Assembly: GCA_023459875.1 (NCBI GenBank)
Contig: JAEWRY010000024.1
Span: 207,460-271,459 of the forward strand
From: Bacillota bacterium
GTDB lineage: Bacteria; Bacillota; Clostridia; Oscillospirales; Oscillospiraceae
Direction of reading: 5' to 3'
Length of the DNA stretch: 64,000 nucleotides
Shown here: piece by piece, positions 41,538-49,880 of the stretch
Position numbering within the stretch: the stretch's first letter is position 1
Layout: every line of letters starts with the position of its first letter
Position numbers and translations under genes: made by a program
The notes under the pieces: model-generated
What the model was told of the DNA's origin: nothing
The model's input: the letters and a program-made list of their open reading frames with translations, nothing else
Databases searched by the model: none

Positions 41538-42137
41538 TTACACCGCTTTCTGTTGATCCTCTTTCTGACAAATTGCCTCGGTGAACGTTGTGATTTTTTG
41601 CTGATTTATTCTGTCTAGAAAACGGAGTGGGAACATATCCTGAAGCTGCATCATGGTATCAATCGGGGTGATATGGCAGCTTTTACAGTGCTGAAGCATA
41701 ATTTTGTTAAACATAACCGCTTCCTTTTTATTGCTGAAGGGACAGACGGCGGCAAGCGCCACTTTTTTATCCGACCAGACTTCAACCGCTTTTGCCTTGC
41801 CGTAATAATCGCTGAAGCTGATTACGATCCGGTTGATCAGCGCTTTGAGCGGTATGGGGTAGTACCAGGAACAGGTCGGCGTGATGAAGATGATCCGGTC
41901 GGCGGCGATAATTTTATCGCCGAGGGTATCCATGGGGGTCTTCTTATGATAGCAGAATCCCGGCCATTCCCTGTTGCAGTGATGTTCGCATGCAACGCAG
42001 AATCCTGCATCGTTGTCGTTGATCCAGACGAGCTCAGCTTTGTGCCCCTCGTGTTCCAGCGAGCTTGCCACAGCTTCCGCAGCCTTCATGGGGTTGGATC
42101 GCTTTCCCGGACTGACTGCCAGTATGAGACAATACAT
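41538..42137 (-). CDS. Flavodoxin-like protein 2
   Basis: 199 residues from the ATG at 42137 (AAAGGAG 9 nt upstream). It keeps the fold (VSPGKRSNPMKAAEAVAS; FITPTCSWYYPIPLKALI) but its FMN loop is less regular and the Cys motif has drifted (FCVACEHHCNREWPGFC). Paralogue of the gene at 40929. Preceded by its own promoter at 42167-42194. Substrate unknown. Confidence 0.8.
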   Translation of the reverse strand: MYCLILAVSPGKRSNPMKAAEAVASSLEHEGHKAELVWINDNDAGFCVACEHHCNREWPGFCYHKKTPMDTLGDKIIAADRIIFITPTCSWYYPIPLKALINRIVISFSDYYGKAKAVEVWSDKKVALAAVCPFSNKKEAVMFNKIMLQHCKSCHITPIDTMMQLQDMFPLRFLDRINQQKITTFTEAICQKEDQQKAV

Positions 42138-42166
42138 TTGCAAGTTCTCCTTTCTGTTGCGAAACA

Positions 42167-42194
42167 AGTATAACATGTTTGCTGAAAAATACAA
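42167..42194 (-). promoter_or_regulatory. Promoter of flavodoxin-like genes 2 and 1
   Basis: Minus strand: TTGTAT (42189-42194), 16-nt spacer, TATACT (42167-42172), 30 nt before the start at 42137. Confidence 0.55.
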
Positions 42195-42234
42195 GATTAG
42201 TTATTATGAATGAATCTGTATTAAAAAAACAAAA

Positions 42235-42270
42235 AAATTTGGCATCCGCTTCCAAGCGGATGCCAAATTT
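42235..42270 (-). terminator. Terminator after flavodoxin-like gene 3
   Basis: A 17-bp perfect stem (AAATTTGGCATCCGCTT and complement, loop CC) lies 12 nt past the stop at 42283 and is followed on the minus strand by a long T-rich run. Confidence 0.85.
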
Positions 42271-42282
42271 TTTTCAGAAACG

Positions 42283-42876
42283 TCAAGCGGCCCATTTGCC
42301 GGAAATCCCGGATGCAAAAACATCCAGCTTCTTCAGGTTCTTTTCGTTTAAAAACCGGGAGAACAGGCTGCGGCTGAGCGTAAGTAGTCCATAAGGAGTA
42401 ATGTTATACTGTTTGCAGTGGTCATTCATCGATTTTTGAAATTTTGCTTCGGCGGCTTTCGTCGGAGAGAAGGAACTTACTGCGGCAAACGAGATTCTTT
42501 TTGAGCCCCAGAACTCTTCGCTGCGCTCCGCACCGTAAAAAGTGCAGAAACCGCGGATAATCCGGGTCAAAAAGGACTGGATGACGCCGGGAGCAAAGCA
42601 GGAATAGATGGGAGAGACAAAAACGAATTGATCGGCGGCAACGATTTTATCACCGAGAGTCGTCATGTCGTCGTAGACATAAGGGCAGAATCCCGCATAT
42701 TCCCTGAGACATTTTTTCGTGTGCTTGGTACAGAAGTTATATGTGATGCCCAAGTCGTTGATCCAGACGATTTCGGTCTCAAATCCCTGCTGTTTAAGTC
42801 TGCTTTCCAACGCCTCGGCCGTTTGCATGGGGGGCGCTTTTTTGTTTGGGCTGCCGACGAAGATGAGACAATTCAT
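42283..42876 (-). CDS. Flavodoxin-like protein 3
   Basis: 197 residues from the ATG at 42876 (AGGAGG 7 nt upstream). N-terminal FVGSPNKKAPPMQTAEAL matches the FMN loop, and SPIYSCFAPGVIQSFLTR the next conserved segment. The Cys motif is degenerate (FCTKHTKKC). An open frame continues upstream to 43311 but that part is the complement of ruvC. Separate promoter and terminator make it a single-gene unit. Confidence 0.8.
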   Translation of the reverse strand: MNCLIFVGSPNKKAPPMQTAEALESRLKQQGFETEIVWINDLGITYNFCTKHTKKCLREYAGFCPYVYDDMTTLGDKIVAADQFVFVSPIYSCFAPGVIQSFLTRIIRGFCTFYGAERSEEFWGSKRISFAAVSSFSPTKAAEAKFQKSMNDHCKQYNITPYGLLTLSRSLFSRFLNEKNLKKLDVFASGISGKWAA

Positions 42877-42908
42877 AAGAATTCCTCCTGATTGCACATA
42901 TTGAGTAT

Positions 42909-42936
42909 AGTATAGCATTATCGTAGGAATTATCAA
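42909..42936 (-). promoter_or_regulatory. Promoter of flavodoxin-like gene 3
   Basis: Minus strand: TTGATA (42931-42936), 16-nt spacer, TATACT (42909-42914), 33 nt before the start at 42876. Confidence 0.65.
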
Positions 42937-42986
42937 GCGTAATATATGGCATGTGGGCGCTCCGGTTATAAAAAGAAGATTGACTG

Positions 42987-43015
42987 TTGCGGCACCCCGT
43001 GCGCCGTGGTAAAAT
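42987..43015 (+). promoter_or_regulatory. Possible ruvC promoter
   Basis: TTGCGG (42987-42992), 17-nt spacer, TAAAAT (43010-43015), 34 nt before the ruvC start. The -35 is weak. Confidence 0.4.
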
Positions 43016-43048
43016 GCTAAATAGCCGATGGAGAGGAGAAAGCATATT

Positions 43049-43540
43049 ATGGTCATTTTGGGAATCGATCCCGGATATGCGACCGTGGGCTTCGCACTTC
43101 TCTCCTCACAGCAGGGGAAAACAGAGCTTCTCCGCTGCGGCGCCGTTACCACTCCGGCCGGGCTTACTATGCCTTTACGTTTATTGCAGATTGAAACCGA
43201 TCTTGAGGAACTCATCGGAACCTTTTCTCCGCAAGTGCTGGCGGTGGAGGAACTGTATTTCGGAAACAACGTCACCACCGGTATCGGCGTGGCGCAGGCC
43301 AGGGGAGTCATTTTAATGACGGCGGCGAAGATGGGCCTGTCGGTCTTTGAGTACAGCCCTTCTCAGGTCAAGCAGGCGGTCGTGGGGTACGGAAAGGCGG
43401 AAAAGCGCCAGGTCATGGAGATGACGAAAAGGCTTCTTGGCCTTGCGGCGCTCCCGAAACCGGACGACGCTGCCGACGCCGTCGCGATCGCTCTTTGCCA
43501 TGCAAGGTCCAGCACCTCGCTGCTCACCGCGGGGGTATAA
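43049..43540 (+). CDS. ruvC: Holliday junction endonuclease RuvC
   Basis: 163 residues from the ATG at 43049 (GAGGAG 10 nt upstream). Catalytic acids lie in LGIDPGYATVGF, VEELYFGNN and KPDDAADAVAIALCH. It cuts Holliday junctions symmetrically in complex with RuvAB. First of ruvC-ruvA-ruvB. Confidence 0.96.
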   Translation: MVILGIDPGYATVGFALLSSQQGKTELLRCGAVTTPAGLTMPLRLLQIETDLEELIGTFSPQVLAVEELYFGNNVTTGIGVAQARGVILMTAAKMGLSVFEYSPSQVKQAVVGYGKAEKRQVMEMTKRLLGLAALPKPDDAADAVAIALCHARSSTSLLTAGV

Positions 43541-43647
43541 GCTTCCCCAGACCGCAGAAAGACTGATTTTCGTTAAAGCGGAATTTGCTTGGTGTGATAT
43601 TGTTTACATAATGCTGATTTATCGCTGCCTAGAGAGGGGAGTACATT

Positions 43648-44247
43648 GTGTTTTATTATCTGAACGGTGTCGTCGCGCATACGGGACCCTTTCTGGTGGT
43701 GATCGACTGCGGCGGAGTGGGATATGCCTGCCACACCACGAACAATACCCTAGCCGCCATCAAGAAGGGCGAGAAGGCTAAGCTGTACACCTATCTGCAT
43801 GTGAGGGAGGAGCTTTTTGAACTCTACGGTTTTGCTACCGAGAGCGAGAAGAACTGCTTTCAGATGCTGATCGGCGTTTCCGGAGTTGGCCCCAAGGCCG
43901 CCATCTCCATTCTCTCCGCCTCCACGCCGGAAAAATTCGCCATGAGCGTGATCACCGGCGATGAAAAATCACTGACCGTTGCCCAGGGGATCGGCAAGAA
44001 AATCGCACAGCGTATTATTCTGGAGCTGAAAGATAAGCTGGCGAAGGGCCAGTTCTCCGGCGGAGAGAGCTATGGCGGAACAGGCGTCACCATAATTCCG
44101 GAAAACAAATCCGCCGAGGCGGCCGCCGCACTGGCCGTACTGGGATACAGCCAGTCGGAAACCGCGGTGGCGCTGAGGGGTCTGGATATCGAAGCGCTTA
44201 CCCTGGAGGAAACCATACGGCAGGCACTCAAAAAAATGGTAAAGTAA
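43648..44247 (+). CDS. ruvA: Holliday junction DNA-binding protein RuvA
   Basis: 199 residues from a GTG at 43648 with AGAGGGGAG 6 nt upstream. OB-fold start (FYYLNGVVAHTGPFLVVIDC), two helix-hairpin-helix motifs (ISGVGPKAAI-type: VSGVGPKAAISIL; AQGIGKKIAQRI) and a C-terminal domain III. RuvA targets RuvB to junctions. 107 nt after ruvC. Confidence 0.95.
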   Translation: MFYYLNGVVAHTGPFLVVIDCGGVGYACHTTNNTLAAIKKGEKAKLYTYLHVREELFELYGFATESEKNCFQMLIGVSGVGPKAAISILSASTPEKFAMSVITGDEKSLTVAQGIGKKIAQRIILELKDKLAKGQFSGGESYGGTGVTIIPENKSAEAAAALAVLGYSQSETAVALRGLDIEALTLEETIRQALKKMVK

Positions 44248-44263
44248 GGAGGGGGGAACCCCG

Positions 44264-45310
44264 ATGAGCATCGAGTTTTCCGGCGAGGGACTGGAAACCG
44301 GCGAACCGCTGGTTACGGCGTCCCTCCTGAAGGAGGACGAAGGAGAATACTCCCTGCGTCCTAAAACATTAAATGAGTATATCGGACAGGAGAAGGCCAA
44401 AGGAAATCTCGCCGTCTTTATCCAGGCGGCCAAAATGAGGAAGGAACCCCTGGACCATGTTCTCCTCCACGGCCCCCCGGGGCTGGGCAAGACCACGCTC
44501 GCGGGCATTATCGCGGGGGAGATGGGGGTCAATATCCGCATCACCTCGGGCCCCGCCATTGAGAAAGCGGGGGACCTCGCCGCTCTGCTTACAAACCTCA
44601 ATGAGAATGACGTTTTGTTTGTGGATGAGATCCACCGTCTTAACCGGGCGGTGGAAGAAATTTTGTACCCGGCGATGGAGGACTACGCAATCGACATCAT
44701 CATCGGCAAGGGCCCGTCGGCCAACTCCATCCGACTGGACCTGCCGCGCTTTACCCTAATCGGGGCAACGACCCGGGCGGGGCAGCTTTCCGCGCCTCTG
44801 CGCGACCGTTTCGGGGTCACCCTGCGGCTGGATCTCTATACGCCCGAGGAGCTTTGCCTTATCGTAACGCGCAGCGCGGGAATCTTAAACGTTCCTCTGG
44901 AAAAAGACGGCGCCATGGAGATCGCAAGGCGGTCCCGGGGCACTCCGCGCATCGCCAACCGGCTCCTTCGCCGGGTGAGGGATTTTGCCCAGGTGATGGC
45001 GGGCGGAGTCATTACAAGGCCGGTGGCCGACCAGGCGCTCACCGCGCTGGAAGTGGATCATCTGGGTCTCGACCTCATCGATCGGCGTATGCTCAGGAGC
45101 ATCATCGAAAATTACGGCGGGGGCCCCGTGGGGCTCGACACCCTGGCCGCCACCATCAACGAGGAATCGGTCACGCTGGAAGACGTATATGAGCCCTACC
45201 TGATGCAGATGGGCTTTCTTACCCGCACGCCCCGGGGACGCTGCGTCACCAAGCGGGCTTACGATCATCTGCACATGGAATTTCAGGGTCAGACACAACT
45301 AGAATTGTAA
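44264..45310 (+). CDS. ruvB: Holliday junction branch migration ATPase RuvB
   Basis: 348 residues. Walker A GPPGLGKTTLAGIIAGEM, Walker B FVDEIHRL, sensor GATTRAGQLSAPLRDRF and the C-terminal winged helix (EPYLMQMGFLTRTPRGR). Drives branch migration with RuvA. 16 nt after ruvA. Confidence 0.97.
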   Translation: MSIEFSGEGLETGEPLVTASLLKEDEGEYSLRPKTLNEYIGQEKAKGNLAVFIQAAKMRKEPLDHVLLHGPPGLGKTTLAGIIAGEMGVNIRITSGPAIEKAGDLAALLTNLNENDVLFVDEIHRLNRAVEEILYPAMEDYAIDIIIGKGPSANSIRLDLPRFTLIGATTRAGQLSAPLRDRFGVTLRLDLYTPEELCLIVTRSAGILNVPLEKDGAMEIARRSRGTPRIANRLLRRVRDFAQVMAGGVITRPVADQALTALEVDHLGLDLIDRRMLRSIIENYGGGPVGLDTLAATINEESVTLEDVYEPYLMQMGFLTRTPRGRCVTKRAYDHLHMEFQGQTQLEL

Positions 45311-45322
45311 GGAGCTGGAGCA

Positions 45323-46681
45323 ATGGGAAAACTGTTTGGAACGGACGGAATCCGCGGCGTGGTCAATATGGGACTTGACGCCGAACTGGCGTATAAAGTA
45401 GGTCTAGCCGCCGCGCTGGTGCTGACCGAGGAAAAGAAGGGCGAGCGGCCCGTCTTCACCATCGGAAAGGATACGCGCATCTCCTGCGACCTTTTAAAAG
45501 GCGCCCTTGTGGCCGGCTTGTGTTCCGCTGGCGCCGATATTCTCGACCTCGGCACCATCCCCACCCCGGCGGTGGCCTGGGCAACGGTGGACTCGGGGGC
45601 GGACGCCGGCATCGTCATCTCGGCCTCCCACAATCCCTTCGAGCATAACGGCATCAAGATCTTCAACGGAAACGGCTTCAAGCTCTCCGACGCGCTGGAG
45701 GAGAGGATCGAGGAGACGATTCTCACCGGAACAAATAAAATTCCCCGGCAGACCCACGAGGATATCGGCAAGGTCAGCTACGTAGCCGAGAAGGTATCCG
45801 ACAGTTACATCGATCACCTGGTATCGACGGTGGAAAGCGACCTGTGCGGGCTCCGGATTTTGGTGGACTGCGCGAACGGGGCTTCCTATACAACAGCGGC
45901 GAGACTCTTTGACCGTTTTCCCAATTTGCAGACCGACGTCATCAACGCCGACCCGGACGGCGTGAATATCAACGCCTCCTGCGGCTCCACCCATACGGAA
46001 AGCCTGGCCGCCATGGTGAAGGCCGGAGGATACGACATTGGCCTCGCCTTCGACGGGGACGCCGACCGCTGCCTCGCCGTGGACGAGAAGGGCAGAGTGG
46101 TGGACGGAGACCAGATCATCGCCGTCTGCGGCCGCGCCCTCAAGGAAAAGGGCGCCCTGAAGGGAAACGCCGTGGTAGCCACTGTGATGAGCAACCTGGG
46201 GCTTCATCTCTTCGCAAGGGAACAGGGCATTTCCCTGGTGTGTACCGATGTGGGGGACAGAAACGTGCTGGAACGGATGCTGGAGGACGGCTATGTCCTT
46301 GGCGGCGAGCAGTCGGGCCATATTATTTTCCTGGAGCACGCCACCACGGGAGATGGTCAGCTTGCCGCGCTTCAGCTTTTAAGCATCGTGCACGAGTCGG
46401 GCAAAAAGGTCTCGGCGCTCACCTCGGTCTGCAAACAGTATCCCCAGGTTCTCATCAACGTTCCGGTCGCGGATGCCAGAGCCAAGGCAGTCCTAATGGC
46501 GTCGCCGGAGCTGCAAAAAGCGGTGGGCGAGGTGGAAAAAGAGCTCTCGGGGGAGGGCAGAATTCTTGTCCGCCCGTCAGGGACGGAGTCGCTCATCCGG
46601 GTGATGGTGGAAGCGAAAACTTCGTCCGCGGCCAAAGAAATCGGCGAAAATTTGGCAAATATGATAAAAAACTTACAGTGA
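45323..46681 (+). CDS. glmM: Phosphoglucosamine mutase
   Basis: 452 residues. The active-site serine lies in VISASHNPFEHNGIKIF, the metal loop in AFDGDADRCLAVDE and the phosphate-binding loop in VRPSGTESLIRVM. GlmM converts glucosamine 6-phosphate to the 1-phosphate for UDP-GlcNAc and peptidoglycan. 12 nt after ruvB with AAGGAGC. Confidence 0.97.
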   Translation: MGKLFGTDGIRGVVNMGLDAELAYKVGLAAALVLTEEKKGERPVFTIGKDTRISCDLLKGALVAGLCSAGADILDLGTIPTPAVAWATVDSGADAGIVISASHNPFEHNGIKIFNGNGFKLSDALEERIEETILTGTNKIPRQTHEDIGKVSYVAEKVSDSYIDHLVSTVESDLCGLRILVDCANGASYTTAARLFDRFPNLQTDVINADPDGVNINASCGSTHTESLAAMVKAGGYDIGLAFDGDADRCLAVDEKGRVVDGDQIIAVCGRALKEKGALKGNAVVATVMSNLGLHLFAREQGISLVCTDVGDRNVLERMLEDGYVLGGEQSGHIIFLEHATTGDGQLAALQLLSIVHESGKKVSALTSVCKQYPQVLINVPVADARAKAVLMASPELQKAVGEVEKELSGEGRILVRPSGTESLIRVMVEAKTSSAAKEIGENLANMIKNLQ

Positions 46682-46714
46682 ATAGAAAAAACATAAAATA
46701 TTGTGCATAAACTA

Positions 46715-46743
46715 TTGACAATACTGTTTAAATTTCGTATTAT
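46715..46743 (+). promoter_or_regulatory. sigH promoter
   Basis: Perfect TTGACA (46715-46720), 17-nt spacer, TATTAT (46738-46743). The predicted start of transcription is only about 10 nt before the sigH ATG, so the leader is very short. Confidence 0.75.
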
Positions 46744-46760
46744 ACATTTGGTGTTTATAA

Positions 46761-47396
46761 ATGGAAATTTTCGCGTCCCATCATGACAGACAGTCCGACG
46801 AAGTACTATGCGCGCTGTCCGCAGCGGGCGACAGTGAAGCGGAAGAAACGCTTGTCATGCGATATACACGACTGGTCCGGGTCTGTGCGCGCCCCTATTT
46901 TCTGGTGGGGGGAGACAGCGAGGATCTCAGCCAGGAGGGCATGGTGGGACTACTCACCGCGATTCGAATGTTTTCCCCGGAAAAACAAGCAACCTTTCGT
47001 ACTTTCGCGGAGACCTGCATTCGAAACCGTTTGATTACCGCAATTAAAATGGCATCCAGGGATAAGCACACACCGCTGAACTCGTGCGTCTCTTTTGAAA
47101 CCTCCCTCTTTGACGGGAAAACCGACAGGTACTCGTTTAGCGCGTCCGATCTGTGTATTAAAAATCCTGAAGACGTTTTTATCCATTGGGAAGCGCAGCA
47201 GGAACGGATTGACGTACTTAAAAGCCAGCTCTCCGGTTTCGAGGCCCATATCCTCGGGTTATATTTAACTGGATTATCTTATTTCGAGATTGCCCGTGAG
47301 GTAGGCCGTCCTCCGAAGTCGGTGGACAACGCTGTGCAGCGCATCAGGCGCAAGGTTGCACAGCTCATTCAATCTGGCGAATTCAGCGAAAGCTGA
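46761..47396 (+). CDS. sigH: RNA polymerase sigma factor SigH
   Basis: 211 residues. Region 2 reads LVRVCARPYFLVGGDSEDL, SQEGMVGLLTAI and FAETCIRNRLITAIKMASR, with SRDKHTPLNSCVSF following, all close to sigma-H of Bacillus; region 4 has SYFEIAREVGRPPKSVDNAV. Sigma-H drives early sporulation genes and competence-type functions. The place after glmM is not the usual one (near rlmB/nusG), but the sequence is convincing. No clear ribosome-binding site: only GGTG about 8 nt upstream in a very short leader. Confidence 0.88.
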   Translation: MEIFASHHDRQSDEVLCALSAAGDSEAEETLVMRYTRLVRVCARPYFLVGGDSEDLSQEGMVGLLTAIRMFSPEKQATFRTFAETCIRNRLITAIKMASRDKHTPLNSCVSFETSLFDGKTDRYSFSASDLCIKNPEDVFIHWEAQQERIDVLKSQLSGFEAHILGLYLTGLSYFEIAREVGRPPKSVDNAVQRIRRKVAQLIQSGEFSES

Positions 47397-47457
47397 CCGC
47401 AATATTACAATGTCCCAGCATAACCTGGGCAAACGAGTCAAAGAGAGGGAAAATAGC

Positions 47458-47736
47458 ATGTACGAAGATAAGACCTTAGTATGCAAAGAGTGTGGCCAGG
47501 AGTTTGTGTTCTCCGCCGGCGAGCAGGAATTCTACGCTGAGAGAGGCTTCCAGAACGAGCCCCAGCGCTGCAAGGGCTGCCGCGATGCTCGCAAAGCCGC
47601 TTCCCGTGGTCCCCGCGAGTACTTTACCGCCACATGCGCTGCTTGCGGCGGCGAGGCGAAGGTTCCTTTCGAGCCCAAGTCTGATCGTCCTGTCTACTGC
47701 AGCGAGTGCTTTGCTCGTATGCGCGAGGGGCACTAA
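47458..47736 (+). CDS. Zinc-ribbon protein with repeated CxxC motifs
   Basis: 92 residues from the ATG at 47458 (GAGGG 8 nt upstream). A first zinc ribbon (CKECGQEFVFSAGEQEFY, then RCKGCRDARK) and a second (CAACGGEAKVPF, then YCSECF) are present. This arrangement is known from a family of short clostridial probable zinc-binding proteins. Function unknown; binding to nucleic acid or protein is possible. Follows sigH by 61 nt and ends at a strong terminator. Confidence 0.85.
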   Translation: MYEDKTLVCKECGQEFVFSAGEQEFYAERGFQNEPQRCKGCRDARKAASRGPREYFTATCAACGGEAKVPFEPKSDRPVYCSECFARMREGH

Positions 47737-47811
47737 GTAACAACAACAAAGAGGGACGCCGTTCTTGTGTACCGCAGACAGTTGCGGTATGTACGCTCCG
47801 GTATCGATGAG

Positions 47812-47852
47812 AAAGACGGTATATTGCGGCAGCGCAATATACCGTCTTTTTT
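47812..47852 (+). terminator. Terminator of the sigH/zinc-ribbon unit
   Basis: A 16-bp perfect stem (AAAGACGGTATATTGC and complement, 6-nt loop) runs into TTTTTTC, 75 nt after the zinc-ribbon stop. Confidence 0.88.
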
Positions 47853-47903
47853 CATATAAACCACGAATTGTATGATTTAGTATGACATTTTTTACAGTAT
47901 CGG

Positions 47904-47932
47904 TTGAAATTTCGCGAAAAACAGAGTATACT
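47904..47932 (+). promoter_or_regulatory. Promoter of the DUF1858 gene
   Basis: TTGAAA (47904-47909), 17-nt spacer, TATACT (47927-47932), 35 nt before the start. Confidence 0.7.
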
Positions 47933-47966
47933 AATCACAATCCTAATTTTCTGGAGGTAACAGCAA

Positions 47967-48170
47967 ATGATGACCATTACCAAAGACACCGTAATTGGCG
48001 ATATTCTTGAGATCGCCCCCCAAACTGCCCCCGCTTTTTTGTCCATCGGCATGCATTGCCTTGGCTGCCCCGCTTCCCGCGGCGAAACGATTGAGGAAGC
48101 TTGTTCCGTCCACGGCGTGGATGTTGACGATCTGCTGAGCAAGGTAAATGCCCTGGCCTCTGCGCAGTAA
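47967..48170 (+). CDS. DUF1858 protein with redox CxxC motif
   Basis: 67 residues, a single DUF1858 domain (TKDTVIGDILEIAPQTAPAF ... GMHCLGCPASRGETIEEAC). The CLGC pair is the hybrid-cluster-associated redox disulfide motif. Such proteins are small thiol carriers of unknown partner in anaerobes. Start at 47967 (GGAGG 9 nt upstream); ATG 47970 is also possible. It has its own promoter and terminator, so is expressed alone. Confidence 0.88.
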   Translation: MMTITKDTVIGDILEIAPQTAPAFLSIGMHCLGCPASRGETIEEACSVHGVDVDDLLSKVNALASAQ

Positions 48171-48184
48171 TGCGAGACAGTTTG

Positions 48185-48218
48185 AGCGCAGGAGCGGGAA
48201 ACCCGCTCCTGCGCTTTT
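48185..48218 (+). terminator. Terminator of the DUF1858 gene
   Basis: AGCGCAGGAGCGGG and CCCGCTCCTGCGCT, 14-bp stem, AAA loop, then TTTT. Confidence 0.9.
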
Positions 48219-48261
48219 CGTATTTTATTTTTTTGAGGAAAATTTATTTTGAGGTGTATTC

Positions 48262-48978
48262 ATGAGGCTTTTTACCCTATCGCCGCGGCTTAAGGCTCTG
48301 GCGGATCAGGTACCGCCCGGCTCGTTGCTTGCCGATATCGGCACCGACCACGCCATGCTGCCGGTATGGCTCCTCTGTCGGGGGGTAATAGAACGCGCCG
48401 TTGCCACCGACCTGCGGGAGAGCCCCTTAAAGAGCGCAAGGGAAAACGCCCGCCGGTTCGGGGTGGAGGAGAAAATATCCTTCCGACTGGGAGACGGGCT
48501 GCAGGTTCTGAATTCGGACGAAGCGGATGTGATTGTAATTGCCGGGATGGGGGGAGACACCATCGCTGCGATTCTGGAGGCCGCGCCCTGGGCGCTGGGC
48601 GGAGAGCATCTGTTTCTGCTGCAGCCCATGAGTTCGGTGCACGAGTTGCGCTCCCGGCTCCAAAACCACAGATTCGACATCCTGTCGGAAAGCCTTTGCA
48701 CGGACGCCGGACGGCGTTACGTTTCCATGGCCGTCCGGGCGGGAGCTTCCACCGCGAGGCTTACCCCCGGGGAAATCTGGGTTGGCAGGCAGCGCCGGGA
48801 CAGGGAAGAGCCCTTAAGATCAGCTTACCTGGCCGGCGAAAGGAACCGGGCGGAGAAAGCCCTCGCGGGGATCGCTTTTTCCGGAAAGCCGGAGGATGCG
48901 GCCAGAAGAGAAGAGCTTAAGGCGGTAGCCGCCGATTTGGAGCGGCTGGAAAAGGAGTGGCTGTCATGGCAACCGTAA
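48262..48978 (+). CDS. trmK: tRNA (adenine(22)-N1)-methyltransferase TrmK
   Basis: 238 residues. N-terminal LADIGTDHAMLPVWL is the SAM-binding loop, VIAGMGGDTIAAIL the next conserved motif, and ELRSRLQNHRF and a coiled C-terminus follow. TrmK makes m1A22 in tRNA. Overlaps the Nif3-like gene by 13 nt, a pairing (trmK-yqfO) conserved in Firmicutes. Confidence 0.93.
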   Translation: MRLFTLSPRLKALADQVPPGSLLADIGTDHAMLPVWLLCRGVIERAVATDLRESPLKSARENARRFGVEEKISFRLGDGLQVLNSDEADVIVIAGMGGDTIAAILEAAPWALGGEHLFLLQPMSSVHELRSRLQNHRFDILSESLCTDAGRRYVSMAVRAGASTARLTPGEIWVGRQRRDREEPLRSAYLAGERNRAEKALAGIAFSGKPEDAARREELKAVAADLERLEKEWLSWQP

Positions 48979-49733
48979 AGGAAATCTATCGTTTTTTAAA
49001 TGAAAAGGCGCCGTTTTCCCTTCAGATGGATTTTGACAACGCCGGTTTTCTGGTGGGCAGGGGAGACGCGCAGGTGGAACGCATTCTGGTCTCCCTGGAC
49101 ATCACCGGGGAGGTGATCGAGGAGGCAAAGGAGGAGGACGCGCAGCTCATCGTCTCCCATCATCCGGTCATCTTCCGCCCGGTGACCGCGCTTACCGACG
49201 ATACCCCGACCGGGCGAAAGCTGATGGCGCTTGTAAAAAACGACATCGCCGCCATTTGTCTCCATACCAATCTGGATTTGGCCCAGGGCGGGGTGAACGA
49301 CGCCCTGGCTGCCGCGGCGGGGCTTCAGGATACCGCGCCTCTCGCTTCCGACGGCCTCGGACGCATCGGAACCCTTCAAAAATCCTCTTCCCTCAGCGAC
49401 TACGCGCGTGGACTCAAGAGCGCGCTGGGATCGAACGGTCTCCGGGTGGAGGACGGCGGCAGGGAGGTCAGGAAGGTCGCCGTGGGAAGCGGCGCCTGCG
49501 GAGATCTGCTGAAGAGCGTGTTTGAAGCGGGCTGCGATACCTTTGTGACCTCCGACGTGAAGTACGATGTGTTTCTGGAAGCAAGAGCGCTGGGAGTCAA
49601 CCTCATTGACGCGGGGCACTATCCCACCGAGAACGTCGTCTGTCCCGTGCTGGCCGGCTGGCTTAAGCGGCGCTTTCCGGAAACTGAGGTACTGTTGTCC
49701 AAAAAGCATAAAGAAGTCTTTACTTATCTTTGA
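48966..49733 (+). CDS. Nif3-like dinuclear metal centre protein
   Basis: 255 residues from the ATG at 48966 (AAAGGAG 8 nt upstream; a GTG at 48957 overlaps that site). MDFDNAGFLVGRGDAQV, IVSHHPVIFRP, ICLHTNLDLAQGGVND and, near the end, DAGHYPTENVV supply the metal ligands of the Nif3/YqfO family. Function unclear; GTP cyclohydrolase I-type activity has been proposed. Overlaps trmK and the downstream promoter of yebC begins in its stop codon. Confidence 0.92.
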   Translation: MATVKEIYRFLNEKAPFSLQMDFDNAGFLVGRGDAQVERILVSLDITGEVIEEAKEEDAQLIVSHHPVIFRPVTALTDDTPTGRKLMALVKNDIAAICLHTNLDLAQGGVNDALAAAAGLQDTAPLASDGLGRIGTLQKSSSLSDYARGLKSALGSNGLRVEDGGREVRKVAVGSGACGDLLKSVFEAGCDTFVTSDVKYDVFLEARALGVNLIDAGHYPTENVVCPVLAGWLKRRFPETEVLLSKKHKEVFTYL

Positions 49734-49758
49734 CAACGGATGAGGTTTATGCTAAAAT
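49730..49758 (+). promoter_or_regulatory. yebC promoter
   Basis: Perfect TTGACA (49730-49735), 17-nt spacer, TAAAAT (49753-49758); the -35 overlaps the stop of the upstream gene. Confidence 0.75.
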
Positions 49759-49880
49759 AATTTCGCTTTTCAATTGGAAAAGCATGACCTTACCGGCGCG
49801 GCGGATACATCCGCGGCGTCCCCGCCGTCTTGGCGGTTTCGTAAAAAAGAGCTTTATGATAATATGAGAGGATCGATAGT

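Noticed and set aside
42877..43311. N-terminal extension of flavodoxin-like gene 3
   Set aside because: The extension is the complement of ruvC; the ATG at 42876 has a proper AGGAGG and starts the conserved FMN loop.
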